DNA from: Novosphingobium mathurense
Lineage (GTDB): Bacteria > Pseudomonadota > Alphaproteobacteria > Sphingomonadales > Sphingomonadaceae
Length of the DNA: 64,000 bases
Assembly (NCBI RefSeq): GCF_900168325.1
Contig: NZ_FVZE01000003.1
Span: 372,001-436,000, forward strand
Reading direction: 5' to 3'
Below, one piece after another: positions 7,598 to 14,753 of the stretch. Under the pieces are notes generated by a model. The model was not told where the DNA came from. It made no database searches and worked only from the letters and a program-made list of their open reading frames with translations. The number at the start of each line of letters is the position of its first letter. The first letter of the stretch is position 1. Made by a program: the position numbers and the translations under genes.

Positions 7598-8772
7598 AGC
7601 TGGGATTTTCGCGCGAAGACGAGCTTTTCCGCCAGGAATGCGCTGACTGGCTCAATGGCCAGATGGCCGGTGAGTTTCGCGACATCAAAGGCGTCACCAA
7701 GCTGACCGGCAGTCCGCAGCGGCGCAAGGAATGGGAGCAGCAGCTTGCCGCCCACCGCTGGTCGTGCATCGGCTGGCCGGAGCAATGGGGTGGTCGCAAC
7801 GCCACCTTGTCGCAGCAGGTGATCTTTGCCGAGGAATATGCGCGTGCGGGCGTACCCGGCCGGGTCAATCACATCGGCATCGAACTTGCCGGGCCGACGA
7901 TCCTGACCTTCGGCACCGAGGAACAGAAGCAACGCTTCCTTCCGGACATCGCCGCGGGCAAGACGATCTTCTGTCAGGGGTTCTCGGAGCCCAATGCCGG
8001 CTCCGATCTCGCCGGAGTGCGCACAAAGGCGCGGCTCGAGGACGGCGAATGGGTCGTCAACGGCCAGAAGATCTGGACCAGCCTAGCCCACATTTCCGAC
8101 TGGATCTTCGTCGTCACGCGGACCGAGGAAGGGTCGCAAGGACCCAAGGGCCTCAGCTTCCTGATGATGCCGATCGATCAACCGGGCATCGAGATCCGGG
8201 GTATCCGCCAGATCAATGGCGATGCCGAATTCAACGAGACCTTCTTCACCGATGCGCGCTGCCCGGCCGATAGCCTGATCGGCGCCGTTGGCGATGGCTG
8301 GAAGATCGCGATGGGCCTGCTCGCCTTCGAGCGCGGCGTCTCCACCCTCGGGCAGCAGATGGGCTTTCGCAATGAGCTGGACGAGATCATTGCCGCGGCC
8401 AAGGCCAACGGCGCGGCCCAGAACCCGTTGATCCGCCAGCGCATTGCCCGGGCGGAAATCGGGCTACGCCTGATGCGCTACGGGGCTTTGCGCATGCTAT
8501 CGCAGACAGACAATTCACGCATGGACGGCGCGGCGCTGACCTACAAGATCCAGTGGGCGACCTGGCGACGCAGTCTGGGGGAACTGGCCATGGACGTGCT
8601 GGGCCAGGAGGGCGAGATCAGCCCCTATTCGGAATACGAATGGGATACACTGCCCAATCTCTTCCTGTTCTCCCGCGCGGATACGATTTACGGCGGCACC
8701 AACCAGATCCAGCGCAATCTCATCGCGGAGCGGGGCCTTGGCCTGCCGCGCGAGCCGCGCTGGACGTCGTAA
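7594..8772 (+). CDS. Acyl-CoA dehydrogenase, FadE30-like large subunit, copy 1
   Basis: A 392-residue acyl-CoA dehydrogenase. The start is the ATG overlapping the stop of the preceding gene (ATGA); a longer upstream frame is ignored because the family begins at MKLGFS. Hallmarks shared with FadE30, the HIP-CoA dehydrogenase, are GFSEPNAGSDLAG, GQKIWTSLAHI, FERGVSTLGQQ and SRADTIYGGTNQIQRN near the C-terminus. It is a paralogue of the protein at 49882. Because the copy at 49882 sits in the ring C/D operon, this copy may serve a different acyl chain, for instance a bile-acid side chain. That division is inference. Confidence 0.92.
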   Translation: MKLGFSREDELFRQECADWLNGQMAGEFRDIKGVTKLTGSPQRRKEWEQQLAAHRWSCIGWPEQWGGRNATLSQQVIFAEEYARAGVPGRVNHIGIELAGPTILTFGTEEQKQRFLPDIAAGKTIFCQGFSEPNAGSDLAGVRTKARLEDGEWVVNGQKIWTSLAHISDWIFVVTRTEEGSQGPKGLSFLMMPIDQPGIEIRGIRQINGDAEFNETFFTDARCPADSLIGAVGDGWKIAMGLLAFERGVSTLGQQMGFRNELDEIIAAAKANGAAQNPLIRQRIARAEIGLRLMRYGALRMLSQTDNSRMDGAALTYKIQWATWRRSLGELAMDVLGQEGEISPYSEYEWDTLPNLFLFSRADTIYGGTNQIQRNLIAERGLGLPREPRWTS

Positions 8773-8778
8773 CGGCAG

Positions 8779-9207
8779 ATGGACCAGGAAGAAGACGCCT
8801 TCGAACGGCTCAAGGGCATCGCTCCGCGGGGGCACCATGCCTTGCTTGGCATCTTCAATGTCGATGACGGGCCGGACTGGGCCGAGCTCGCCTGCCCCTT
8901 CTCGCCGGACTTCCTGATGGACGCAGGGGCAGGGCTCGTCTCGTCCGGGCCGGTCGTTTCGCTGATCGATGCCGCCGCTGGTGCCGCCATCATTGCTCGG
9001 ACACGGCAATGGCGGGCAATGGCAACGCTCGACCTGCGCGTGGATTACCTGCGTTCGGCCAGCGCGGGACGCACGCTTTATGCGCGTGCGACCTGCTACC
9101 ACGTGACGCGCAAGGTCGCTTTCACCCGTTGCAATGTCCACGAGGGCCAAGGCGCCGATCCGCTTGCCTTTGCGACTGCCAGCTTTTTCTTCACGGGTGC
9201 CTCATGA
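8779..9207 (+). CDS. Hotdog-fold thioesterase (PaaI-like) 1
   Basis: A 142-residue single-hotdog protein beginning 6 bp after the dehydrogenase gene. The region VSLIDAAAGAAI followed by LDLRVDYLRSA matches the PaaI/acyl-CoA thioesterase pattern (helix plus strand with the dimer active site). It overlaps the next hotdog gene by ATGA. Together they probably release CoA from dead-end or stalled steroid acyl-CoAs, or form a heterodimer. Substrate unknown. Confidence 0.8.
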   Translation: MDQEEDAFERLKGIAPRGHHALLGIFNVDDGPDWAELACPFSPDFLMDAGAGLVSSGPVVSLIDAAAGAAIIARTRQWRAMATLDLRVDYLRSASAGRTLYARATCYHVTRKVAFTRCNVHEGQGADPLAFATASFFFTGAS

Positions 9208-9581
9208 TCTCCGCCACGCCTTATGCGCAGTTGCTTGGCATTGGCGACTGGATGGACAGCGACGGAAGCACGGGGTTGGTCCTGAGGGCATCTTCCCAGC
9301 TAGAAGGTCGTGAGGGATTCCTTTATGGCGGGGTCATCGCCAGTCTGCTTGAACTGGCCTGTCTCGAGGCCGTGTCGCGCGAACTCGACGATCCGGGGCG
9401 GCGACCCAAGCCGATCAACATGACCTATGACTTTCTGCGCGGCGGGCGGATGGTAGACTGCTATGCCAAGGCGCGCGTCGTGCGCATCGGCAAACGCGTC
9501 GTGAATGCCGATGCCACCTGCTGGCAGTCCGATGCGCAGGTACCAATCGCCACGGGACGGATGCACCTGCTGCTCGCCTGA
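9204..9581 (+). CDS. Hotdog-fold thioesterase (PaaI-like) 2
   Basis: A 125-residue hotdog protein starting at the ATG that overlaps the previous stop codon. The segment EGFLYGGVIASLLELACL corresponds to the hotdog central helix and NMTYDFLRGGRM to the following strand. The catalytic HGG of thioesterases is here FLYGG, without the histidine. The tandem arrangement with a related but diverged partner suggests an obligate heterodimer. It is the last gene of this operon and converges with the sulfotransferase gene 21 bp away. Confidence 0.78.
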   Translation: MISATPYAQLLGIGDWMDSDGSTGLVLRASSQLEGREGFLYGGVIASLLELACLEAVSRELDDPGRRPKPINMTYDFLRGGRMVDCYAKARVVRIGKRVVNADATCWQSDAQVPIATGRMHLLLA

Positions 9582-9602
9582 CCGGTCCGCGTTGAAATTC
9601 TG

Positions 9603-10805
9603 TCAGTCTTTGGCCGTTTCAACGAAGCGTTTCCGGTAGGCATCGAAAGCGCGCCGCACGTCTTCCTCGTCGAGGCCGAACCGGGCCAGAGAGTAGTCAT
9701 GCATCGGGCGTTGCTCGCGCTTGTTGCCGGCCATGAATTCGCTGAGCGCTGCGTCCATTGTTGCGTCGACCGGGACGCCGATCCTCTCGAGTACGCGGTG
9801 TGCCTGTTCGAGAGGCTGGCGCACTACCAGGCGATAGTCGATGTCGATGAAGCGCTCTTCGCCGATCCGCGCGCGCGCCTGTTCGAAACGCCGCATCCAT
9901 TCGACGAGGCGGGGAAACCAGAAGGCGCCGACTTCCTTATCGGTGAGCGTGCTGGAAAGCTTGTAGAGCGCGGCCTCCATGCTGACATAGCTGGGTACGA
10001 TGTCCACGGGATCGCGATGGGTCATGACCAGCAAGGCATCGGGAAAGGCGTTTGCGGCCAGCTCGGCGTAAGGCAGATTGGATGGGCTCTTGAGGATCCA
10101 CTTCGCGCCGCGTCGTTCGGGTGCTTGCCATTGCAGGTACTTGAGGATCGTCTTGAGGTCCTCGTGCCCGCGCGACTGGTCGTAATTGTCCAGCCAGTTC
10201 GAGAAGGAGGGTACGAAGCTCATGCCCTCGATCATGGTCGAGACGAACATCTGGCCGAGGATCAGGATCTCCTCGTCCGGTGCGTCGGGTTCCAGTGGAT
10301 GGATCGAGGCGAGTTCGGGTGCCGCCTCGAGCCAGCCATCGATCATCGCCTGGGCATAGGCACGGCGCTCGTGCGGTTGTCCGCGTTTCTCGCCCGGGAA
10401 GGGTGCGAAGTTCTGCGCTTCGAACCAGCGGATTGCCGTCATGCCCGGCGCGCTGGCGAGCAGGCGTTGGAAGATCGTGCTGCCCGTGCGCGGAAGCCCA
10501 AGTATGATGGCCGCGACTTCGACCGTCTCCCCGAGGATTTCCGGATGGCGTTTGATGTCCTCAACCATGCGCAGGCGGCTGGCAAGGCCCTTGACGATGA
10601 CTTCTGTCTGCGCGGCAATCCCCGCGGCGGTCAGACGTGCCTCGGTATTGGCCGCCGCGATATAGCGGTCCATGGGTTCGATGAACCACGTGTCGCCGAA
10701 ATCGGACAGACCGGTCCGTTCGCGGGCGGCGGCAAGCAAGGAGTCCCTGTCCAAACAGGGGGTTTGTGCGGGAGATTGCTCAAGCCGTTCGATTGCCTTT
10801 GTCAT
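9603..10805 (-). CDS. Sulfotransferase family protein
   Basis: A 400-residue protein with both PAPS-binding elements of the sulfotransferase fold: the 5'-phosphosulfate loop GLPRTGST (residues 103-110) and the 3'-phosphate element THRDPVDIVPSY (about residue 262 on). Its start ATG is preceded by GGGAGAG. It is a monocistronic gene divergent from the SnoaL-like gene at 11053; their shared promoter holds the ATATGCG element, so it is probably co-regulated with steroid genes. It could sulfate a steroid hydroxyl or act on another acceptor; bacterial members of this family (PF13469 type) are poorly understood. Confidence 0.82.
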   Translation of the reverse strand: MTKAIERLEQSPAQTPCLDRDSLLAAARERTGLSDFGDTWFIEPMDRYIAAANTEARLTAAGIAAQTEVIVKGLASRLRMVEDIKRHPEILGETVEVAAIILGLPRTGSTIFQRLLASAPGMTAIRWFEAQNFAPFPGEKRGQPHERRAYAQAMIDGWLEAAPELASIHPLEPDAPDEEILILGQMFVSTMIEGMSFVPSFSNWLDNYDQSRGHEDLKTILKYLQWQAPERRGAKWILKSPSNLPYAELAANAFPDALLVMTHRDPVDIVPSYVSMEAALYKLSSTLTDKEVGAFWFPRLVEWMRRFEQARARIGEERFIDIDYRLVVRQPLEQAHRVLERIGVPVDATMDAALSEFMAGNKREQRPMHDYSLARFGLDEEDVRRAFDAYRKRFVETAKD

Positions 10806-10962
10806 TGTTCTGAACTCTCCCGTAAGGCCAGCAATGCTGGCGCATCACGCTCTGCCATCGTGGTGGCAGGGCATGCTCTCACGCAGCGTGATGGCAGATG
10901 TCCGCATTGAAGGTCAACATGAAACGTGCTTATCAAATACGCATCAGTTGGGTAAATAGAAG

Positions 10963-10987
10963 ATATATGCGTTATATGCGAAATGAT
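10963..10987. promoter_or_regulatory. Shared ATATGCG element, divergent promoter
   Basis: The intergenic region 10806-11052 separates the divergent sulfotransferase and SnoaL-like genes. It contains TATATGCG twice as a direct repeat (10964-10971 and 10973-10980), 9 bp apart. The 11-mer ATATGCGTTAT at 10965-10975 is identical to 14657-14667 ahead of a TonB receptor gene. The region is much more AT-rich than the coding DNA on either side. Confidence 0.55.
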
Positions 10988-11052
10988 TACAGGGATTTTA
11001 TCTGAAATGAAGTGTTCGTCAATTCGGTGCTGCGGCCAAGGAGAAACAGGCA

Positions 11053-11571
11053 ATGAACCCCCAAGACCTGCTCGCACGGATCGAGCTGCATGATCTCGTC
11101 ATGCGCTATTGTCGCGGTTGTGACAGGCGCGATTTCGCCCTAGTTCGATCGCTGTACCATGACGATGCAACCGACGATCATGGTTCCATGTTTCGTGGCC
11201 CCCCCGATGCCTTCGTTGCGTGGTTGCCGCAGGCCATGGCGCCTTGGGAACTGACGATCCATACCATCGGCAACAGCCTCTTCGCGATCGATGGCGAACG
11301 CGCCGAGGGAGAGCATCATGTTCGGGCGTACCATCGCACGTTTCCTCCCGAGCGCCGTGAGCTGATCGTTCATGGCCGCTATCTCGACCGCTACGAACGT
11401 CGTGACGGAATCTGGAAGTTCGCGCACCGCTCGCTCGTATTCGACCACGGGGAAGTGCGTGCGGTCGATGAAGAAGGCATGGCGCTGCTCGGCACAGAAG
11501 CGGCACACGGCACTTGCGGTCGCGACGATCCCTCGTGGGGTTACGAACTGCTCTCGCGTTGCGGTGACTGA
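11053..11571 (+). CDS. SnoaL-like / NTF2-fold protein
   Basis: A 172-residue protein with an N-terminal SnoaL_4-type start (RIELHDLVMRYCRGCDRRD), a TIHTIGN strand and RDGIWKFAHRSLVFDHGE near the C-terminus, the layout of NTF2-fold cyclases, dehydratases and isomerases. Start ATG preceded by AAGGAGAAACAGGC. It overlaps the convergent LysR gene by 31 bp. A His-containing strand corresponds to the catalytic-base strand of steroid dehydratases, but the acidic partner is not obvious. Function in steroid conversion is inferred from context only. Confidence 0.78.
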   Translation: MNPQDLLARIELHDLVMRYCRGCDRRDFALVRSLYHDDATDDHGSMFRGPPDAFVAWLPQAMAPWELTIHTIGNSLFAIDGERAEGEHHVRAYHRTFPPERRELIVHGRYLDRYERRDGIWKFAHRSLVFDHGEVRAVDEEGMALLGTEAAHGTCGRDDPSWGYELLSRCGD

Positions 11572-12416
11572 GCGGTCAATCGCGCGCCAAGCCTGTCCTG
11601 CAGGAAGGCGATGAGGCCCCGCAAGGCCGGACTGGGTGGGGCCTTGGCGCGGTGTACCAACCAGAGAGGATAATCGTCCTTGGGATCGGGTTCCTCGAGA
11701 CGTTCCAGTGACGTTTCCGCGTCGGCGGCAAAGCACCACAACTTCGCGGAACCGAAGCCGGAAAGGACGGCTTGTTTCATCTGCGGCCAGGAATTGAATG
11801 TCATGAGGCCCCGGGCCTCTGCCTCGACGCCCGAAGGGTTCGCGGCGATCCATTGGCCCGGGAGCAGGGCATCGACTTCATGACCCCAGCCCAACGCCTG
11901 CAGGCGCTTGCCGCCGCGCAGGGCATAGCGCGCCTGTGAGAGCGTAGCGATTTCCACGCCGGCAACGCGGCGGGGAGGCTTGCGAAGGATTGCAAGGCCG
12001 AGGTCCGCCCGGCGATGGGTCACCGCATCGACCGGGTCCAGTTCTCCCAGCACTTCGATCGCGATCCCGGGCATTTCCTCACCGAAGGCGAGGAGGTCGG
12101 GCACGAATTCCGAGACGATTCCCGCGCTTCCGGCGATGCGGACCAATCCGCCGTTCTGCGCTTCCGGGCAGAGCCTTTCTCGCATGGCATCGACTTCGGT
12201 CTCGATCCGCCCCGCTGCTTCGAGCAGATATGCCCCTTGCGGCGTGGGTTCGGGGCCTGTGGGAGTGTATCGAAACAGAGGCACGCCAAGCGTTTCCTCA
12301 AGCGCCTCGATGCGCCTGCCGACAGTCGTGCGATTGACGCCCAAACGCCGTCCGGCTGCCGTGTAGGAACCTGCCCGTACCGCCGCGAGGTAATAACGTA
12401 GATCGTCCCATTGCAT
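11541..12416 (-). CDS. LysR-family transcriptional regulator
   Basis: A 291-residue LTTR. The N-terminal helix-turn-helix reads DDLRYYLAAVRAG, TAAGRRLGVNRTTVGRRI, EETLGVPLF; the remainder is the co-inducer-binding domain. I choose the ATG at 12416 because the DNA-binding domain starts right there; an upstream in-frame extension of 27 residues has no family match. A perfect GTGCA-N4-TGCAC palindrome lies 6 bp upstream of this ATG. It is divergent from the Rieske gene at 12540, its likely target, and probably autoregulates. Confidence 0.9.
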   Translation of the reverse strand: MQWDDLRYYLAAVRAGSYTAAGRRLGVNRTTVGRRIEALEETLGVPLFRYTPTGPEPTPQGAYLLEAAGRIETEVDAMRERLCPEAQNGGLVRIAGSAGIVSEFVPDLLAFGEEMPGIAIEVLGELDPVDAVTHRRADLGLAILRKPPRRVAGVEIATLSQARYALRGGKRLQALGWGHEVDALLPGQWIAANPSGVEAEARGLMTFNSWPQMKQAVLSGFGSAKLWCFAADAETSLERLEEPDPKDDYPLWLVHRAKAPPSPALRGLIAFLQDRLGARLTAQSPQRESSS

Positions 12417-12421
12417 GATCC

Positions 12422-12435
12422 GTGCATAATTGCAC
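12422..12435. promoter_or_regulatory. LysR-type operator palindrome GTGCA-N4-TGCAC
   Basis: GTGCATAATTGCAC carries a perfect 5-bp inverted repeat with a 4-bp spacer and fits the T-N11-A LTTR box. It lies in the 123-bp divergent region between the LysR gene and the Rieske gene, close enough to the regulator start to block its ribosome binding site. Further half-sites TGCAT (12412-12416) and GTGCAT (12443-12448) flank it. Confidence 0.6.
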
Positions 12436-12539
12436 AAGAGGTGTGCATCGCAAAGACACTTCGCATTCGGGGTCTGTTTCCGGTAAACGGTTCTCAAATG
12501 CGCCGCACAAGCACGGCGCTGCTACAGGAGTTGATGCAG

Positions 12540-13619
12540 ATGGCTACCACCAGCGAGTACGGCCTCGGCGAGTTCGCTTTTGCACGGGGCTGGTTCATGA
12601 TCGGCGAGGCGCAGGAGGCGACGAAGATCCCGGCCCCGATCCGCTATTTCGGTAAGGACCTGGTCCTCTATCGCGGCGAGTCCGGCCAGCCCTACGTGGT
12701 GGACGCCTATTGTCCGCACATGGGCGCACACCTGGCCAGGAACACGACGAGCTACATCGTCCGCGATGGCGAACATGTTCAGGGCGAATCGATCCGCTGC
12801 CCGTTCCATGGCTGGGCTTTCGGTCCCGATGGCCAGTGCAAGCACATCCCCTACTCCGACTTCATCCCCAAGGCGGCCAAGCTGCGGACCTATCCGGTCG
12901 TGGAGAAGGCCGGAATCCTATGGATGTGGCACGATCCCGAAGGACTTGAGCCGGACGTCGAACTTCCCGACTTCGGGGGGCATTACGGAGAATCGGGCTG
13001 GGTCGAATGGAAGATCGACTACATGGGCGATCTTGACGTCCACGGCATCGAGATCGTCGACAATATGGCCGATTTCGGACATTTCATCCCGATCCACGGC
13101 GCCAAGGACTGGCAGTACTTTGCCAACGAGTTCAAGGGACATGTCGTTCACCAGTACTACAGTGCAGGACACCGCACGCTGACCGCTGCAGACGAGGACC
13201 AGCTCGTGCTCGATACTTGGTACGAAGGGCCGGGCTTCCTCCAATCTGAAATGGCGGGCGCCTATGACAGTTTCATCATGATCGCGAACACGCCGATCGA
13301 GGATGGCAAGACGCGCTCGTGGCATGCCCTGATGGTCAAGGTGCATGACGGTTCGCGCGCGACGACCGAAGAGGACCGGGCGATCGCCTTCGAATACCAG
13401 GAAGGCAGCCGACTTGCCTTTGCGCAGGATGTCGAGATCTGGGCGAACAAACGCGCGTGCCTCAATCCGCTCGCCATTCCCAACGATGGGCCCTATGGCA
13501 AGGTGCGCAGCTGGTACAAGCAGTTCTACAATTCGCGCGACAAGGCAGCCGAGATCCAGAAGCGCGTTAACGGGCTGGTCGTTACGCTCGACAAGCGTCC
13601 CGGCAACAAAGCGGCCTGA
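12540..13619 (+). CDS. Rieske non-heme iron oxygenase 2
   Basis: A 359-residue terminal oxygenase. The Rieske ligands are Cys58, His60, Cys87 and His90; the iron site is Asp178, His181 and His186 with Asn175 at the usual bridging position. Start set at the second ATG (12540), 9 bp after AGGAG; an ATG at 12534 is an alternative with poorer spacing. It belongs to the same broad KshA-like group as the protein at 1732 but is only moderately similar. LysR-controlled by position and followed by an SDR gene. It probably hydroxylates the steroid nucleus or side chain; no reductase is encoded nearby. Confidence 0.88.
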   Translation: MATTSEYGLGEFAFARGWFMIGEAQEATKIPAPIRYFGKDLVLYRGESGQPYVVDAYCPHMGAHLARNTTSYIVRDGEHVQGESIRCPFHGWAFGPDGQCKHIPYSDFIPKAAKLRTYPVVEKAGILWMWHDPEGLEPDVELPDFGGHYGESGWVEWKIDYMGDLDVHGIEIVDNMADFGHFIPIHGAKDWQYFANEFKGHVVHQYYSAGHRTLTAADEDQLVLDTWYEGPGFLQSEMAGAYDSFIMIANTPIEDGKTRSWHALMVKVHDGSRATTEEDRAIAFEYQEGSRLAFAQDVEIWANKRACLNPLAIPNDGPYGKVRSWYKQFYNSRDKAAEIQKRVNGLVVTLDKRPGNKAA

Positions 13620-13677
13620 CCACCGGTCCTTACCGGGCAGGCGGTCACGACAACTAGCGACATTCGGGAGAAGAGAC

Positions 13678-14445
13678 TTGGCAACATTTCCCAGCGGCTG
13701 CGCCCTGTTGTTCGGCGGCAACGGCGGCATCGGCCGCGGTGTGGCCAGGACATTTGCCGATAGCGGCAGCGACATCGCGGTGGTCTATCGTTCGAAGCCG
13801 GATGTGGCCGAAGAAGTAGCGCATTACGCCAGGAGCAAGGGCGTGGCCGCCAGTGTCCATGCTGCCGACGTGACCGATCCCGAACAGGTGGCGGCCGCTG
13901 TCGAGGGAGCAGTTGCCGCACACGGCAGGATACACACCGTCGTATGGGGCGCCGGACCTCTGGTAAACCAGCGTTACCTGGCTGAGACGCCCATGGCCGA
14001 ATGGCGCCACGCTTTCGATGTCGAAGTGCATGGCTTCTTCGCAGCGGCACGTTCGATCATCCCGCACATGCGTGAGCAGGGGGGCGGCAGTTTCGTGACA
14101 CTCGGCTCTGCGGGGCATGACTGGTGGCCTGCGCGCGATGGCATGTCCGTTGCGGTCAAGGCGGCCAATGAGCAACTGGTCAAGGGCATCGCCAAGGAAG
14201 AAGGCAAGCACAATATCCGTGCCAATTCCGTTCTGGTCGGTGTCATCGATGCGGGCCAGTTGCATGAACTCACGAGGCAGGGGCAGTTCGACGAGGCTTG
14301 GGTTGCCGAGACTCACAAGCTGTTGTGCCTTGCGCGATGGGGGACCGCCGAGGAGATCGGCCATGCCTGTGTTTACTTCGCTTCGAACGAAGGAGCGTAC
14401 ACGACCGGGCAATCGATCTCGGTGTCCGGCGGTTTCGGCGTTTGA
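13678..14445 (+). CDS. SDR-family protein with Tyr-to-Ser change in the active site
   Basis: A 255-residue SDR-fold protein. The start is a TTG at 13678, 7 bp after CGGGAG; no ATG fits the family N-terminus, which begins close to the GGNGGIGRG nucleotide motif. The catalytic YxxxK motif reads SVAVK, so the tyrosine is replaced by Ser157 while Lys161 is kept. The upstream active-site serine region is LGSAGHD. It may use a different catalytic residue, as FabI-like SDRs do, or be a binding protein. It follows the Rieske gene by 58 bp and is followed by a clear terminator. Confidence 0.85.
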   Translation: MATFPSGCALLFGGNGGIGRGVARTFADSGSDIAVVYRSKPDVAEEVAHYARSKGVAASVHAADVTDPEQVAAAVEGAVAAHGRIHTVVWGAGPLVNQRYLAETPMAEWRHAFDVEVHGFFAAARSIIPHMREQGGGSFVTLGSAGHDWWPARDGMSVAVKAANEQLVKGIAKEEGKHNIRANSVLVGVIDAGQLHELTRQGQFDEAWVAETHKLLCLARWGTAEEIGHACVYFASNEGAYTTGQSISVSGGFGV

Positions 14446-14454
14446 TCGAGGGCT

Positions 14455-14485
14455 GATCCACCCGGTGATCGGGTGGATCTTTCAT
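14455..14485 (+). terminator. Rho-independent terminator
   Basis: A perfect 9-bp stem, GATCCACCC (14455-14463) and GGGTGGATC (14471-14479), with a 7-base loop and a following TTTCATTCT. It ends the Rieske-SDR operon. A second GC stem, GGCCCGG (14510-14516) with CCGGGCC (14531-14537), follows and may back it up. Confidence 0.75.
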
Positions 14486-14655
14486 TCTCGGAAATGATGG
14501 CAGGGTTGCGGCCCGGTTCCGGTGGCGGGGCCGGGCCTTCTTGCTGTCCGGAGAGATCGGCATGGGAATTCCGGCCTGCATGAGCGTCATCGGAAGGGCA
14601 TGGAACACAATCGGCCGAATGAACGCAATCGGACGCGAAATGACGCCTGATTCGT

Positions 14656-14670
14656 CATATGCGTTATAAA
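14656..14670. promoter_or_regulatory. Shared ATATGCGTTAT element upstream of TonB receptor 1
   Basis: Within the 308-bp gene-free stretch 14446-14753. ATATGCGTTAT (14657-14667) is identical to 10965-10975. It lies about 90 bp before the receptor start, a plausible operator or promoter position. The rest of the stretch holds the two terminator hairpins and an AT-rich run up to 14700. Confidence 0.5.
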
Positions 14671-14753
14671 TCGAGTCAATCTATACGAACTATGATAAGG
14701 ATTCGTCGATAACGCCCCGAAACAAGGGTATGAAAAGGGAGATCTTCTACGCC

